DNA of 64,000 nucleotides. Origin: Paludibacter sp. GTDB taxonomy: Bacteria > Bacteroidota > Bacteroidia > Bacteroidales > Paludibacteraceae. Numbering within the stretch: the stretch's first letter is position 1; each line of letters starts with the position of its first letter. The stretch lies in assembly GCF_009712605.1 (NCBI RefSeq), contig NZ_WASO01000001.1, forward strand, positions 310,001 through 374,000. Reading direction: 5' to 3'. The notes under the pieces were generated by a model. The model was not told the DNA's origin. It searched no databases and saw only the letters and a list, made by a program, of their open reading frames with translations. Below are positions 1 to 9,229 of the stretch, piece by piece. The translations under genes and the position numbers were made by a program.

Positions 1-1471
1 TCAACTGGAGAAAGCAGGTCTTGAACTCCGTTTCTTTGCCTGCAATTCCAGCAGATTCAACCCGGAATGGGAATCGCAATATAATGCCATCGAGGTGGAC
101 TGTTTCAACTCTACCATCTATTTTGTGACGGTTACTCCCAAAGGAACCGATTTTGAACTGGATGCCGATCTTTTACGACTTGGGGCAAAAACAGAAGCCG
201 AATTGCAGGAGGAAGCAAAAGAAATTGATGCTGATATTCTGGCAATTGAAGAACGCCTTAAACAAGCAACTTCTGGCTACGATGCTTTGAAAAAAGCACG
301 GGCAGAAGTGTCTGAAAGAGTTGATTTGCGCCGTGTGCAGCTTAATACCAAGGCGGGTGCTGAAGATACCGTGATGATTCTTGAAGGGTATTGCCCTGAG
401 GAAAACGAGGAGTCACTTAACAAGATGCTCAAAAAGTCAGGTGTCTACTATATGGCAGAGGTGCCGCGCAAGTCGGATGATGCTGTGCCTGTAAAGCTCA
501 AGAATAACAAGTTTAGCAGTGTGTTCGAATTTATTGGCGGGTTGTATGAGTTACCCAACTACCACAAATCGGACATGACTCCTTATTTTGCACCGTTTTA
601 CATGCTCTTTTTCGGCTTTTGCTTTGCCGATGTCGTTTACGGTGTCATTCTTGCGGCAGTAGGTATCTATTTCCGTAAAAAAGTGAGAGAAGAACTGGAG
701 CCCGTAATGCGATTGCTGACTTATCTGGGAATTACCGCATTTTTTATGGGCATCCTGACCGGAAACGTCGGTGGTATTGCTCTGGAAAAGATCGAGACCA
801 ACTGGCCTTGGTATGAACACCTGAAACACTATATTCTTACAGCCGACCGTCTGTTCTATGCATCTCTTATTTTGGGGGCTGTTCAGATTATTTTCGGACA
901 GTTTGTTCGGGCAATTACCCGCTGGAAAACAGATGGTTTTGCTTCAACAATTTCGACCTGGGGCTGGTTGCTGTTGGTTGTAGGGGGCGGATCTGTTTTT
1001 GGGCTGCAAAAAGGTGGTTTGCTTGCTCCTGAAATCGCAAAAACGGTTTCTTACGTGATCTTCGCTGTAGCCGGTATTTGTATTTTCCTGCTGAATCATC
1101 CGGGACACAACATTCTTGCCAATATCGGAGAAGGTATCTGGGATACTTACGAAAAAGCGACCGGCTGGCTGAGTGACTTGCTTTCTTATATCCGTTTGTT
1201 TGCTATTTGTATTGCAGGAGCGGTTCTTGCTATTGTGTTCAATAGTCTGGCCACCAGCTTAAGCGGCAATACTCCGGTTGTAAGCCAGATTGTGATGATA
1301 CTGATTCTTGCTTTCGGTCACTTTATCAATATCTTTATGGCTATATTGGCGTCGTTCGTTCACCCTCTTCGTTTGACATTCGTAGAGTTTTACAAGAATG
1401 CAGGCTTTGTGGGAGGCGGAAAATCATATAAACCGTTTGCACGGTATAAAGAAGAATTTAAAATACTATGA
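1..1471 (+). CDS. ntpI: V-type ATP synthase subunit I (5' partial)
   Basis: Membrane stator subunit (a/I) of a V/A-type rotary ATPase; it provides the ion half-channels next to the K ring. The frame is open from base 2, so the N-terminus lies outside the window; a GTG at 95 is internal and not the start. The visible 489 residues hold the end of the cytoplasmic coiled-coil arm followed by a hydrophobic half with several membrane helices, including the segment LSDLLSYIRLFAICIAGAV, which is typical of the family. Subunit K follows after 72 bp, as expected for a Bacteroidales V-ATPase operon whose other subunits would be upstream. Family assignment is firm; whether it makes or uses ATP cannot be read here. 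Confidence 0.93.
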   Translation, partial: QLEKAGLELRFFACNSSRFNPEWESQYNAIEVDCFNSTIYFVTVTPKGTDFELDADLLRLGAKTEAELQEEAKEIDADILAIEERLKQATSGYDALKKARAEVSERVDLRRVQLNTKAGAEDTVMILEGYCPEENEESLNKMLKKSGVYYMAEVPRKSDDAVPVKLKNNKFSSVFEFIGGLYELPNYHKSDMTPYFAPFYMLFFGFCFADVVYGVILAAVGIYFRKKVREELEPVMRLLTYLGITAFFMGILTGNVGGIALEKIETNWPWYEHLKHYILTADRLFYASLILGAVQIIFGQFVRAITRWKTDGFASTISTWGWLLLVVGGGSVFGLQKGGLLAPEIAKTVSYVIFAVAGICIFLLNHPGHNILANIGEGIWDTYEKATGWLSDLLSYIRLFAICIAGAVLAIVFNSLATSLSGNTPVVSQIVMILILAFGHFINIFMAILASFVHPLRLTFVEFYKNAGFVGGGKSYKPFARYKEEFKIL

Positions 1472-1528
1472 TCAGGCAGTTCGCCGATCTAAATACGAAT
1501 AGAAATATAACAAATTATTAATCACTAA

Positions 1529-2005
<477 letters not shown>

Positions 2006-2046
2006 CAGAGCTGCCAAAAGAGAATCCCAATATTTTATACTTGTAG

Positions 2047-2085
2047 AAGAGTCGGAATGTCAAATAATTCCGGCTCTTTTGTTTT
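2047..2085 (+). terminator. Intrinsic terminator of the V-ATPase operon
   Basis: Stem AAGAGTCGGAAT paired with ATTCCGGCTCTT (one G-T pair), 7-nt loop, followed by TTTTGTTTT. It lies 42 bp after the ntpK stop. Confidence 0.85.
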
Positions 2086-2161
2086 ATCGGCCACAGGGAA
2101 GTTTGTTTTCCATTTAACCCCAAATTAATCAATAGAGAACTTTGTGTTGATTAATCGACGA

Positions 2162-2256
2162 TTTTTGCAGATTGCCTGCAAAAATGTCGGGGTTAACCCT
2201 GACAAAAATATTATTTTTCGTCAGCCCTTCGGGCAAATTCCGCTATTGCGGAATTT
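2162..2256. other. Cluster of four hairpins upstream of folC
   Basis: Four consecutive inverted repeats sit in 95 bp: a 9-bp stem TTTTTGCAG/CTGCAAAAA (2162-2184), a GTCGGGGTTAACCCTGAC palindrome with one G-T pair (2186-2203), GCCC-TTC-GGGC (2224-2234), and a 9-bp stem AAATTCCGC/GCGGAATTT (2235-2256). Copies of GAACTTTGTGT lie on both sides (near 2137 and 2269). The downstream copy resembles a -7 element (GAACTTTG). It may be a structured leader or a small palindromic insertion; no known RNA family was recognised. Confidence 0.4.
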
Positions 2257-2302
2257 GGGTAAAATGGCGAACTTTGTGTGCTGTTTTACAACTTTCTTAG
2301 TG

Positions 2303-3559
2303 ATGAATTATCAGGAAACCATACATTACCTTTATAACTGTCTGCCGGTGTTTCAGCATCAGGGGGCTTCTGCATACAAGCCGGGTCTTGAACGTACTAT
2401 TCAGCTGGATGATTATCTCGGAAATCCGCATCGAAAGTATAAAACGATTCATGTGGCCGGAACTAATGGGAAGGGATCCGTTTCTCACTTTCTGGCAGCA
2501 ATTCTTCAGTCGGCGGGTTACAAAACAGGACTTTATACTTCGCCTCATTTGAAAGACTTCCGGGAGAGAATAAGAGTCAACGGTGAAATGATTCCGGAGC
2601 AGGCTGTGATTGATTTTGTGGAGAATCATCGTGCTTTCTTTGAACCCATTCAGCCTTCTTTTTTTGAGCTGACCATGGAAATGGCATTTGACTGGTTCGC
2701 AACCTCCGGTGTGGACGTGGCAGTAATTGAAGTCGGTTTGGGAGGCCGGTTGGACAGTACCAATATAATTTCTCCTGAATTAGGCGTAATTACGAATATT
2801 AGCTTTGATCATATGCAGTTTTTGGGAGATACTTTACCCAGGATTGCCTCCGAAAAGGCAGGAATCATAAAAACGGGTGTCCCGGTCGTAATTGGAGAAG
2901 CAGAAGGCGACGTCAAAGATGTTTTTGTGCACAGAGCGGAAGAAGTAGGTGCTTCTTTGTTTTTTGCCGAAGATACGTATCGTTTGATCCCTATATCCGG
3001 AGGTTTTGCCTGCAATCAGTATTCCAGCCTGGAAGTGCAGTTAAAAGGCCTGTATCAGCAAAAGAATGTTGCTGCTGTTTTGACTGCCGTAGACCGGCTT
3101 CGTGAAAGAGGATGCAATCTTCCGGACAATGCATTGCGAAACGGATTAAAACATGTTGTCGATCTGACCGGATTGATGGGGAGATGGCAAATATTACAGG
3201 AAAATCCCATGGTGGTTTGTGATACCGGTCACAACGAAGCCGGAATCCGGTTTATAGTACAGCAACTGTCCGAACAAAAATATGACCGTCTTCATATCGT
3301 TTTCGGTATGGTAAACGATAAGGATATTAGTACGGTTTTGTCCCTTTTGCCCCAAAACGCGATTTATTATTTCACTCAGGCAGCCATTCCAAGGGCGCTG
3401 GAGGCTTCAAAACTGCGTGATTTGGCACAAAAATACAATCTTCATGGAAAAATTTTCACGTCTGTGATAGTTGCTGTTGATGCGGCAAAACAGGCTGCAA
3501 ATGAGGATGATTTGATCTATATCGGAGGCAGTACTTTTGTGGTGGCAGAGGCAATTTAG
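2303..3559 (+). CDS. folC: Bifunctional dihydrofolate / folylpolyglutamate synthase
   Basis: Adds glutamate to dihydropteroate and to reduced folates using ATP (Mur-ligase superfamily, cytoplasmic). The start is the ATG at 2303 (MNYQETIHYLYN), giving 418 residues, the usual length. The open frame extends to 2144, but those codons cover the hairpin cluster and do not look like FolC. The P-loop VAGTNGKGSVSH, the TSPHL motif after it, and the central-domain motif VIEVGLGGRLDSTN are all present. The C-terminal ligase domain includes VVCDTGHNEAG. It is a single-gene unit between the V-ATPase terminator and tRNA-Val. Confidence 0.93.
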   Translation: MNYQETIHYLYNCLPVFQHQGASAYKPGLERTIQLDDYLGNPHRKYKTIHVAGTNGKGSVSHFLAAILQSAGYKTGLYTSPHLKDFRERIRVNGEMIPEQAVIDFVENHRAFFEPIQPSFFELTMEMAFDWFATSGVDVAVIEVGLGGRLDSTNIISPELGVITNISFDHMQFLGDTLPRIASEKAGIIKTGVPVVIGEAEGDVKDVFVHRAEEVGASLFFAEDTYRLIPISGGFACNQYSSLEVQLKGLYQQKNVAAVLTAVDRLRERGCNLPDNALRNGLKHVVDLTGLMGRWQILQENPMVVCDTGHNEAGIRFIVQQLSEQKYDRLHIVFGMVNDKDISTVLSLLPQNAIYYFTQAAIPRALEASKLRDLAQKYNLHGKIFTSVIVAVDAAKQAANEDDLIYIGGSTFVVAEAI

Positions 3560-3590
3560 AAGAAATGTTGCAAAAATATTGCGAGGGGTC

Positions 3591-3621
3591 TTGCAGGAAT
3601 CAAAATAAGCACGTATCTTTG
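3591..3621 (+). promoter_or_regulatory. Promoter of tRNA-Val
   Basis: TTG at 3591-3593, 20-nt spacer, TATCTTTG at 3614-3621. It matches the Bacteroidota primary sigma consensus and ends 17 bp before the tRNA. Confidence 0.75.
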
Positions 3622-3638
3622 CAACGCATTTAAGGAAA

Positions 3639-3713
3639 GGGCGTTTAGCTCAGCTGGTTCAGAGCATCTGCCTTACAAGCAGAGGGTCGGCGGTTCGAAT
3701 CCGTCAACGCCCA
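3639..3713 (+). tRNA. tRNA-Val (anticodon TAC)
   Basis: A 75-nt cloverleaf: acceptor stem GGGCGTT/AACGCCC, D arm GCTC...GAGC, anticodon stem TCTGC/GCAGA with loop CTTACAA (anticodon TAC, reads GUA-type valine codons), and T arm GGCGG-TTCGAAT-CCGTC. Discriminator is A; CCA is not encoded. A terminator follows directly. Confidence 0.96.
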
Positions 3714-3718
3714 CTTTC

Positions 3719-3755
3719 AAAATCGAATCTTAGAAATAAGGTTCGATTTTTTTTT
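3719..3755 (+). terminator. Intrinsic terminator after tRNA-Val
   Basis: Stem AATCGAA-CTTA / TAAG-TTCGATT, short loop, then a run of nine T. It begins six bases after the tRNA. Confidence 0.85.
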
Positions 3756-3803
3756 GTGCCGTGTTTTGAAGGGTCACATACAAATTTGGGCTCACCAACA
3801 AAA

Positions 3804-3835
3804 CTTGAGGGGAAATATTAGATTTTCTATCTTTG
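3804..3835 (+). promoter_or_regulatory. Promoter of the candidate small RNA
   Basis: CTTG at 3804-3807, 20-nt spacer, TATCTTTG at 3828-3835. Predicted transcription start is about 3842. No reading frame of useful size follows before the terminator at 3964-3995. Confidence 0.6.
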
Positions 3836-3841
3836 CGATAA

Positions 3842-3995
3842 AAAAGAGAGATGCTAAAAGATGGATATAGCCTGTTACACCGTTCATCGTAGCGTGTAAG
3901 GCAGATTGGAGTTCGGCGTATGTCTCTGCCTACGTCGAACCAGAAAGGCACTGCAAAAGAATAGAAAAGCGATAGCAATAAGCTGTCGCTTTTTT
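3842..3995 (+). ncRNA. Candidate structured small RNA, about 150 nt
   Basis: The stretch lies between a good Bacteroidota promoter and an intrinsic terminator (stem AAAAGCGATAGC / GCTGTCGCTTTT with T-run, 3964-3995). Inside are a TTACAC/GTGTAA hairpin near 3875-3900 and a longer hairpin GTTCGGCGTA...TACGTCGAAC near 3912-3940. No ORF of useful length is on this strand. The size and shape would suit a stable regulatory RNA (a divergent 6S RNA is one possibility), but no family was recognised. The remaining bases to 4138 show nothing else. Confidence 0.5.
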
Positions 3996-4138
3996 GATTG
4001 AAAAAAATATCGTTACATTTGAAGAGATTTATAAAGTGTTGGAATCCAAATCCTGAAATGCAATGCAGTAGGGCTGTGTAACAAAAAAGGATTTGCCTGT
4101 GGCGGCAAGGAAGTATTAATGTTTTATAGCAAACGGTT

Positions 4139-6061
4139 ATGACTAAAAAGAAAAAACATATCAAGAAGAAAAGACAGCAGCCTAAGACTAAGAAGCAAAA
4201 GGCTGTGGCTAAGCAATCCATCAATAGTTCTAATCCATTTGAATCGCAAATGCGTGCTATGAGTAAGCGCTTGCTTCAGATCTTTAAGGATCAAAATGCT
4301 GTAAATGCAACTCTAAGAGAATATATTGAGACGATTGAGGGCTATTTCAGGAGATATGATTCTGTGCAGTTGCTTGGAAGCATTGGATTATATTTATTAG
4401 ATAACCTTCCCAATTTTGAAAAACATTTTATGGCTCAGATGAATGGCACAGATATGCATCTGGACGAAAATGCTGAAGTGATAGCGGAATATGCAATGAA
4501 CTTTGGCCTTTCAATGCCAAACGATGGCAGAGATAATCCCACAGATGAAGTGGTTGAAGATTTGAGAAATAGATTGAAAGCTTTGTTCATGGCATATATC
4601 TATCAAGATATGCCTTTAGTTGATGATCCTATGCAGTCCATTGATTGGATGATTCATATGGATACCATAGCTGTTCGTGGCGATGGCTATCAAAATCATG
4701 TTTATGAGGTATTTAAAGAAATGTTCTTCCCACATACGACCTTTTACCAACAGCAATTCGGCTATAGTGTTGAACAGCTATTTGATTTCTTTATGGATCT
4801 GGAAGATAGGATAATATGCAAGATCGGTAGTCAAGATACTATCTATGGTGCAACAAAGATGCATGATCGGTGGGTGAAATGGGAAGAAAAGACTTTTGGC
4901 CCTGTTGACGATGAAGCCACATTAGAGAATAGAGATTTCTCAAAAGGTTTGTTTGGCGAATTCTTTGAAGCAAACCCAGATGTATCGCATACGGAAGATG
5001 GCATGAAACTATTGATGTATCAACCAGATGATTATGGGCGTTCTGATATGATATTTTGGGTCTATCCTCAAAGTGAGGTGGAGACAAGAATCCTAGATTC
5101 ATTATCTATGGAATTTGGTGATAATTCTGCATTTCTTGCAGAAGGTGAATTTAAAGGCAGTATTATGAACGGTCATAGTATTTTTGAGAAGCCGTTCGTT
5201 AAAGATGGTGATAAATATTATTGCTTTACTCCTATGATTCCTCATAGAAATCTGTTCTTGATTGCAGAAAAGCTTATGATGCGCAATGAAGCCTATTATC
5301 AAAGGAACTTCCAGCAGAACACGAATCCGATTAGCCGAGACGCTTATATTGAGAGTAAAGTAAAGTCTGTCATGAAGTCATTTCTGCCAGATGTCACATT
5401 CTATTCTTCTGTACATTATAAGATAGTGGAGGGCGGTCTAAGAAAGGATCCAGAACTAGATATTCTTGGTGTTTCAGATAAGGCTGTCTATATTATAGAA
5501 GTAAAAGCCCATGAACTTTCTTATAAGGACAGAGTTAGACTAGATGGAGCCAAGTATAAATTCAAAGCATCTGTTGCTGAGGCATGTAAACAATGTTGCA
5601 GATCAGTTGATTTTATCAATGGTTCAACAGAACCTGCATTTGGTACACAGCAAGGTACGGTTTTGATTGACAGGACGAAGCCAATATACAAGATAGCTGT
5701 AACCTTCCAGCATTATTCTTCACTGCTGGGACAGATGGATAAACTTGTGGCTGCCTGTTTGATGGAGGAACGCTTCCGTGATACATGGGTTGTGTCATTG
5801 TTTGACTTGATGGTCGTTGCTGACTTTGTTGAATCAGAAGATGAATTTTTATCCTATCTTGACATGCGAAAGATTATTAATACAAATCAGAGTACATTTC
5901 ATGATGAACTTGATTTGTTGAGTCAATTTCTCAATGAGGATCTGGCTGATAAGGTAATGCCAAATAAGCTAATGATGATCATTGGCGGATCTAGGGATAT
6001 TGATGAGGAATATGCAAAGGATTTTTATCCGCCAATGGATTTTGGATCCGAAAAGAAGTAA
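4139..6061 (+). CDS. Uncharacterised protein with PD-(D/E)xK nuclease-like domain
   Basis: Soluble protein of 640 residues, no signal peptide or membrane helix. The first ~27 residues are extremely rich in Lys (MTKKKKHIKKKRQQPKTKKQ), suggesting nucleic-acid binding. The middle is helical and unrecognised. Around residues 436-458 the pattern DPELDILG...YIIEVKA matches the PD-(D/E)xK core as seen in restriction enzymes and NERD proteins: Asp after a strand, then Glu-x-Lys. No SEC-C metal-binding tail was seen. The gene stands alone just after tRNA-Val and the candidate small RNA, so it may be acquired, though no integrase or attachment repeat was found. Nuclease activity is inferred from the motif only; substrate is unknown. 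Confidence 0.6.
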   Translation: MTKKKKHIKKKRQQPKTKKQKAVAKQSINSSNPFESQMRAMSKRLLQIFKDQNAVNATLREYIETIEGYFRRYDSVQLLGSIGLYLLDNLPNFEKHFMAQMNGTDMHLDENAEVIAEYAMNFGLSMPNDGRDNPTDEVVEDLRNRLKALFMAYIYQDMPLVDDPMQSIDWMIHMDTIAVRGDGYQNHVYEVFKEMFFPHTTFYQQQFGYSVEQLFDFFMDLEDRIICKIGSQDTIYGATKMHDRWVKWEEKTFGPVDDEATLENRDFSKGLFGEFFEANPDVSHTEDGMKLLMYQPDDYGRSDMIFWVYPQSEVETRILDSLSMEFGDNSAFLAEGEFKGSIMNGHSIFEKPFVKDGDKYYCFTPMIPHRNLFLIAEKLMMRNEAYYQRNFQQNTNPISRDAYIESKVKSVMKSFLPDVTFYSSVHYKIVEGGLRKDPELDILGVSDKAVYIIEVKAHELSYKDRVRLDGAKYKFKASVAEACKQCCRSVDFINGSTEPAFGTQQGTVLIDRTKPIYKIAVTFQHYSSLLGQMDKLVAACLMEERFRDTWVVSLFDLMVVADFVESEDEFLSYLDMRKIINTNQSTFHDELDLLSQFLNEDLADKVMPNKLMMIIGGSRDIDEEYAKDFYPPMDFGSEKK

Positions 6062-6211
6062 ATGCGTCAAATAATCGGTGTACTACAGAAAGAAAATATA
6101 CAACTTTGAAAATACAAATAGAATAACTACTTTTACCCCATCATTAAAGCGATTGTAAACTCTTCTTTTTGTACCCGATTTTCTCATAGCCGCCCTTTTC
6201 ATGTCTGTAAA

Positions 6212-8302
6212 TTATATTTTATAGCTAACATTGAGCCATAATGTACGGGCATCCCTGTTACGGTAGATGGTTTGTTGAGTACCCATCGTGTTGAATGTAG
6301 TTTTTTCTTCGAGAGAGTTGAAGATGTTGTCGATGGTTAAGGCGATGTCTAAATGCTTTTTGAGGCATGAATACGACAGTGCGTTGCCTACCGAACCTAA
6401 GGCTGCAATTTCGCCTTGTACGGTCAGCTGACGGTCGGTATAATAGCCATATACTTCCCATTCCAAAGCGAGAGGAAGTTTTACCTTGATACTCCCTTTT
6501 GCATCTACAGAAGATTTTCCTTTTATGCCATATCCTTGTCTGGTACCGTCAATTTCATAATGATAGCCGGTGGCTGATGCATCTGCCGTGATGAAATTAA
6601 AAAGTTTCCATGTAAGATTCATTTCAAGCCCTAAATCCTGAGCATGATTGGCATTTTCTTTCGTCCAGACAGTAGTGCCATTTTGCAAGGTTGCGATGTC
6701 TGTGATCTGATGATAGCGGTATCTGTAAAAGAAAACAGGATTCAGAGTGAGATTCCGGACACGACAGGTGTTTGAGATTTCGGCTACATGTGCAAGTTCA
6801 TTCTCCAGAGTGGGATTGCCCTGGTGAATGTAGGTCGCATCGCTATTGTCGGTAAAAGGATTCAGATCATTTATCAGAGGACGGTTTACCCGTTCCTGAT
6901 AACGAATAGCCCAGGATGAAAAAGGTGATTGTTGCCAGTTGATTTCAACGCGGGGCAACAGATACGAATTTGTTTCGTTGGTCAGGTTTGCATCCTGAGT
7001 TTTTCCTCCGTTGCGGTTGTCGACTTGAAGCTGAACGCCCAAAAGATATTTCCATTGTTTTTTCTGGTAAGTCAATTCGGCAAAACCGGTCTGAAGATTC
7101 TTTGTGAGCTCGTAATCGTTGCTCTTTGACATGTTATGGACCCATGCGGAACTAATCAGATCATCGTCCGAAGCAGAATAGTTGTCTTTGTGCCATTGTC
7201 CGATATACCCGAGCTGTCCTGAAAGTCCGTTATCCCACATTTTTGTTAGTTTGGCCGATCCGAACCATTGGCGTTTGTCCTGGTTAATAAAGAGTCTGTC
7301 CTGAGCAAGCACAGCGCCTGTCTTGGGGTTCTTGTTGGTAAAATTGTTGCCCTGATCGTAATTGAAATCATCGTAGTTAACAGAGGCTTCAAAAGATGCT
7401 TTCTGTTCTTTCCAGATGTGTTTCCAGTTCAGACCTTCCGAATTACCTGTTTGCTTTTCCGTGTTGTTACGCTGGCGCAAAACGTTGGCCACGACAACCC
7501 CGGAGGTATTGGTTTTTGTGTTGTTGATATTGCCAAGCCGGCTATAATTCATCGTTTGAAAAAGAGCATTGAAAGTAATGAAATCGGAAGGACTAAGCAG
7601 GTATTGAGCATTGAACATGGCTAAATGTGTGCGGGGTTTTGCAGCTGCGTTATTATTCATCCGCGCCGTTCCGGTTTTGTCTACGGTTGTTTTGTCGTAA
7701 GTACGGTAGCGGTACTCTTGCCTGAAATCGTAACCAGCCTGCCACCTGAATTTCCCCGTTTTTGAACCGGCAAGTACCGATGCGTTGTATCTGTTGTCAG
7801 ATCCTTTCGCAAGAGTTGCTTTTAGGACTGATTTATCCGTAAAATCGGGAGAAAAAATGAAATCTACAGCTCCGGCTTCTCCCTCGCAGATGCTTGCGGT
7901 AGGAAGCATGTTAAACAAAAGGACGGAGGAGAAAAGTCCGACCGGCATTTGAATCAGCAAGTCGCTGCGGTTTTCTTCAAAGAGCGTAATAGGCACTCCT
8001 TCAAAAAGAAGCGTTACTTTATTGCTTCCCCGGAGGCGCAGGTTTCCCTCTATGTCGGAACTGAGCGAAGGGATTTGTTGCAGTGCCGCTGCGGCGGAAA
8101 ATGTTGTTACAGCCGGAATACTGTTAATGTTCAGTGCTTTGAATACAGACAGAGAACGGGCACTTTTCTTTTCGGCTATTTCAACTTCGTTGAGTTGTCT
8201 TTCTATTGTGGTCGTGGTGGAGTCGGTATAAGTTATCTCTTGAGCTTCAAGCGAATGAATGCCAAGTAGAAGAAATATAATGAAAACGATATTTTTTTGC
8301 AT
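6212..8302 (-). CDS. TonB-dependent outer-membrane receptor
   Basis: Outer-membrane beta-barrel of 696 residues with signal peptide (MQKNIVFIIFLLLGIHSLEAQ). The N-terminal plug follows directly, with GNLRLRGSNKVTLLFEGVP; there is no carboxypeptidase-like domain before it, unlike SusC. The rest is barrel, ending in a typical aromatic-rich strand (LWLNVSYKI). It resembles the 'outer membrane beta-barrel protein' TonB group in Bacteroidota. No substrate-binding lipoprotein or enzyme is next to it, so the ligand cannot be inferred; a metal chelate or small organic compound is more likely than a glycan. It is transcribed alone and converges on the 4139-6061 gene. Confidence 0.85.
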   Translation of the reverse strand: MQKNIVFIIFLLLGIHSLEAQEITYTDSTTTTIERQLNEVEIAEKKSARSLSVFKALNINSIPAVTTFSAAAALQQIPSLSSDIEGNLRLRGSNKVTLLFEGVPITLFEENRSDLLIQMPVGLFSSVLLFNMLPTASICEGEAGAVDFIFSPDFTDKSVLKATLAKGSDNRYNASVLAGSKTGKFRWQAGYDFRQEYRYRTYDKTTVDKTGTARMNNNAAAKPRTHLAMFNAQYLLSPSDFITFNALFQTMNYSRLGNINNTKTNTSGVVVANVLRQRNNTEKQTGNSEGLNWKHIWKEQKASFEASVNYDDFNYDQGNNFTNKNPKTGAVLAQDRLFINQDKRQWFGSAKLTKMWDNGLSGQLGYIGQWHKDNYSASDDDLISSAWVHNMSKSNDYELTKNLQTGFAELTYQKKQWKYLLGVQLQVDNRNGGKTQDANLTNETNSYLLPRVEINWQQSPFSSWAIRYQERVNRPLINDLNPFTDNSDATYIHQGNPTLENELAHVAEISNTCRVRNLTLNPVFFYRYRYHQITDIATLQNGTTVWTKENANHAQDLGLEMNLTWKLFNFITADASATGYHYEIDGTRQGYGIKGKSSVDAKGSIKVKLPLALEWEVYGYYTDRQLTVQGEIAALGSVGNALSYSCLKKHLDIALTIDNIFNSLEEKTTFNTMGTQQTIYRNRDARTLWLNVSYKI

Positions 8303-8322
8303 AAGAGGTGGATTAAGTTGAA

Positions 8323-8354
8323 CAATGCTATTATTCCATCCTGGTTAGGTCAAG
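8323..8354 (-). promoter_or_regulatory. Probable promoter of the TonB receptor gene
   Basis: On the minus strand, CTTG (8354-8351), 20-nt spacer, TAGCATTG (8330-8323). The -7 box has one mismatch to TAnnTTTG. It lies about 20 bp before the start codon. Confidence 0.45.
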
Positions 8355-8366
8355 TGCGAATATAAT

Positions 8367-8398
8367 AAAAGAGGGAATCTTCGAAGATACCCTCTTTT
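8367..8398 (-). terminator. Terminator of the sppA-lpxK-punA operon
   Basis: Near-perfect hairpin AAAAGAGGG-ATC / GAT-CCCTCTTTT just downstream of punA on the minus strand, giving a T-run in the transcript. Confidence 0.8.
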
Positions 8399-8416
8399 GA
8401 TCTATGAGGAATAATA

Positions 8417-9229
8417 TTAGATGCGGTTGATTAATTCTTTCATTATCAATGTCATGTAAGGCTGTACGTTGTTCGCAATTTGCTGTACTTCCTCGTGGCT
8501 GACTTCAACAATTTTATTGGCAACACCCAGGTCCGTAATGATGGAAATGGCGAAGGTTTTTATGCCGCAATGGTGAGCAACAATCACTTCCGGTACGGTA
8601 GACATGCCAACGGCATCTCCACCGATGATATGAAAATAGTTGTATTCTGCCGGGGTCTCAAAGGTTGGGCCCTGTGTGCCTACGTAAACGCCCTTTTTGA
8701 CTTTAATGTTGTTTTCCAGAGCAATTTCTTCGGCTTTGGCAATGAGTGACTTGTCATAAGCCTCGCTCATATCGGGGAAGCGGGGGCCTAATTCGTTATA
8801 GTTTTTACCACGCAGCGGATGTTCCGGGAACAGATTGATATGGTCGGATATTATCATCAGATCGCCAATCTCGAAATCGGGATTCATTCCTCCGGCGGCA
8901 TTCGACAAAAAGAGCGTTTTGATTCCCAAAGCATGCATAACACGTACCGGAAAAGTTACCTCCTTCATGTCATACCCTTCATAGTAATGGAATCGGCCCT
9001 GCATGGCCATTACAAGGTTATCTCCCAGTTTGCCGATTATAAGTTTTCCCTTGTGTCCTTCTACCGTTGATACGGGAAAGTTGGGAATATCTTCATATGC
9101 GATTTCTTCTTTTTCTGTAATTTGGCTGGCCAGATTTCCTAATCCGGTTCCCAGTACAATACCTACTTCAGGACGACGGCTGATTTTCTTTTTTAGAAAG
9201 TCGGATGTTTCTTGAATTTTCTTTAACAT
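8417..9229 (-). CDS. punA: Purine-nucleoside phosphorylase (trimeric type)
   Basis: Phosphorolysis of inosine and guanosine to free base and ribose-1-phosphate for purine salvage, in the cytoplasm. The 270-residue length is normal for PNP family 2. Visible motifs are the phosphate-binding loop GIVLGTGLGN (about 23-32), the phosphate-site histidine in VEGHKGK, the QGRFHYYEGY motif, the SNAAGG motif, and the purine-site motif VGMSTVPEV. The start at 9229 lies inside the end of lpxK: the two genes overlap by 62 bp in different frames. It is the last gene of a three-gene operon. Confidence 0.94.
   Translation of the reverse strand: MLKKIQETSDFLKKKISRRPEVGIVLGTGLGNLASQITEKEEIAYEDIPNFPVSTVEGHKGKLIIGKLGDNLVMAMQGRFHYYEGYDMKEVTFPVRVMHALGIKTLFLSNAAGGMNPDFEIGDLMIISDHINLFPEHPLRGKNYNELGPRFPDMSEAYDKSLIAKAEEIALENNIKVKKGVYVGTQGPTFETPAEYNYFHIIGGDAVGMSTVPEVIVAHHCGIKTFAISIITDLGVANKIVEVSHEEVQQIANNVQPYMTLIMKELINRI

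Noticed and set aside
2144-2302. Extension of folC to an upstream start
   Set aside because: The extra 53 codons translate the hairpin cluster and lack FolC similarity; ATG 2303 begins a normal FolC N-terminus.
3730-4224. Minus-strand frame of 164 codons
   Set aside because: It covers the tRNA terminator, the small-RNA candidate and the Lys-rich start of 4139 in antisense; its Cys/Phe-rich composition is an artefact of A/T-rich complement.
7268-8269. Plus-strand frames inside the TonB receptor gene
   Set aside because: Antisense shadows of a complete, recognisable gene.
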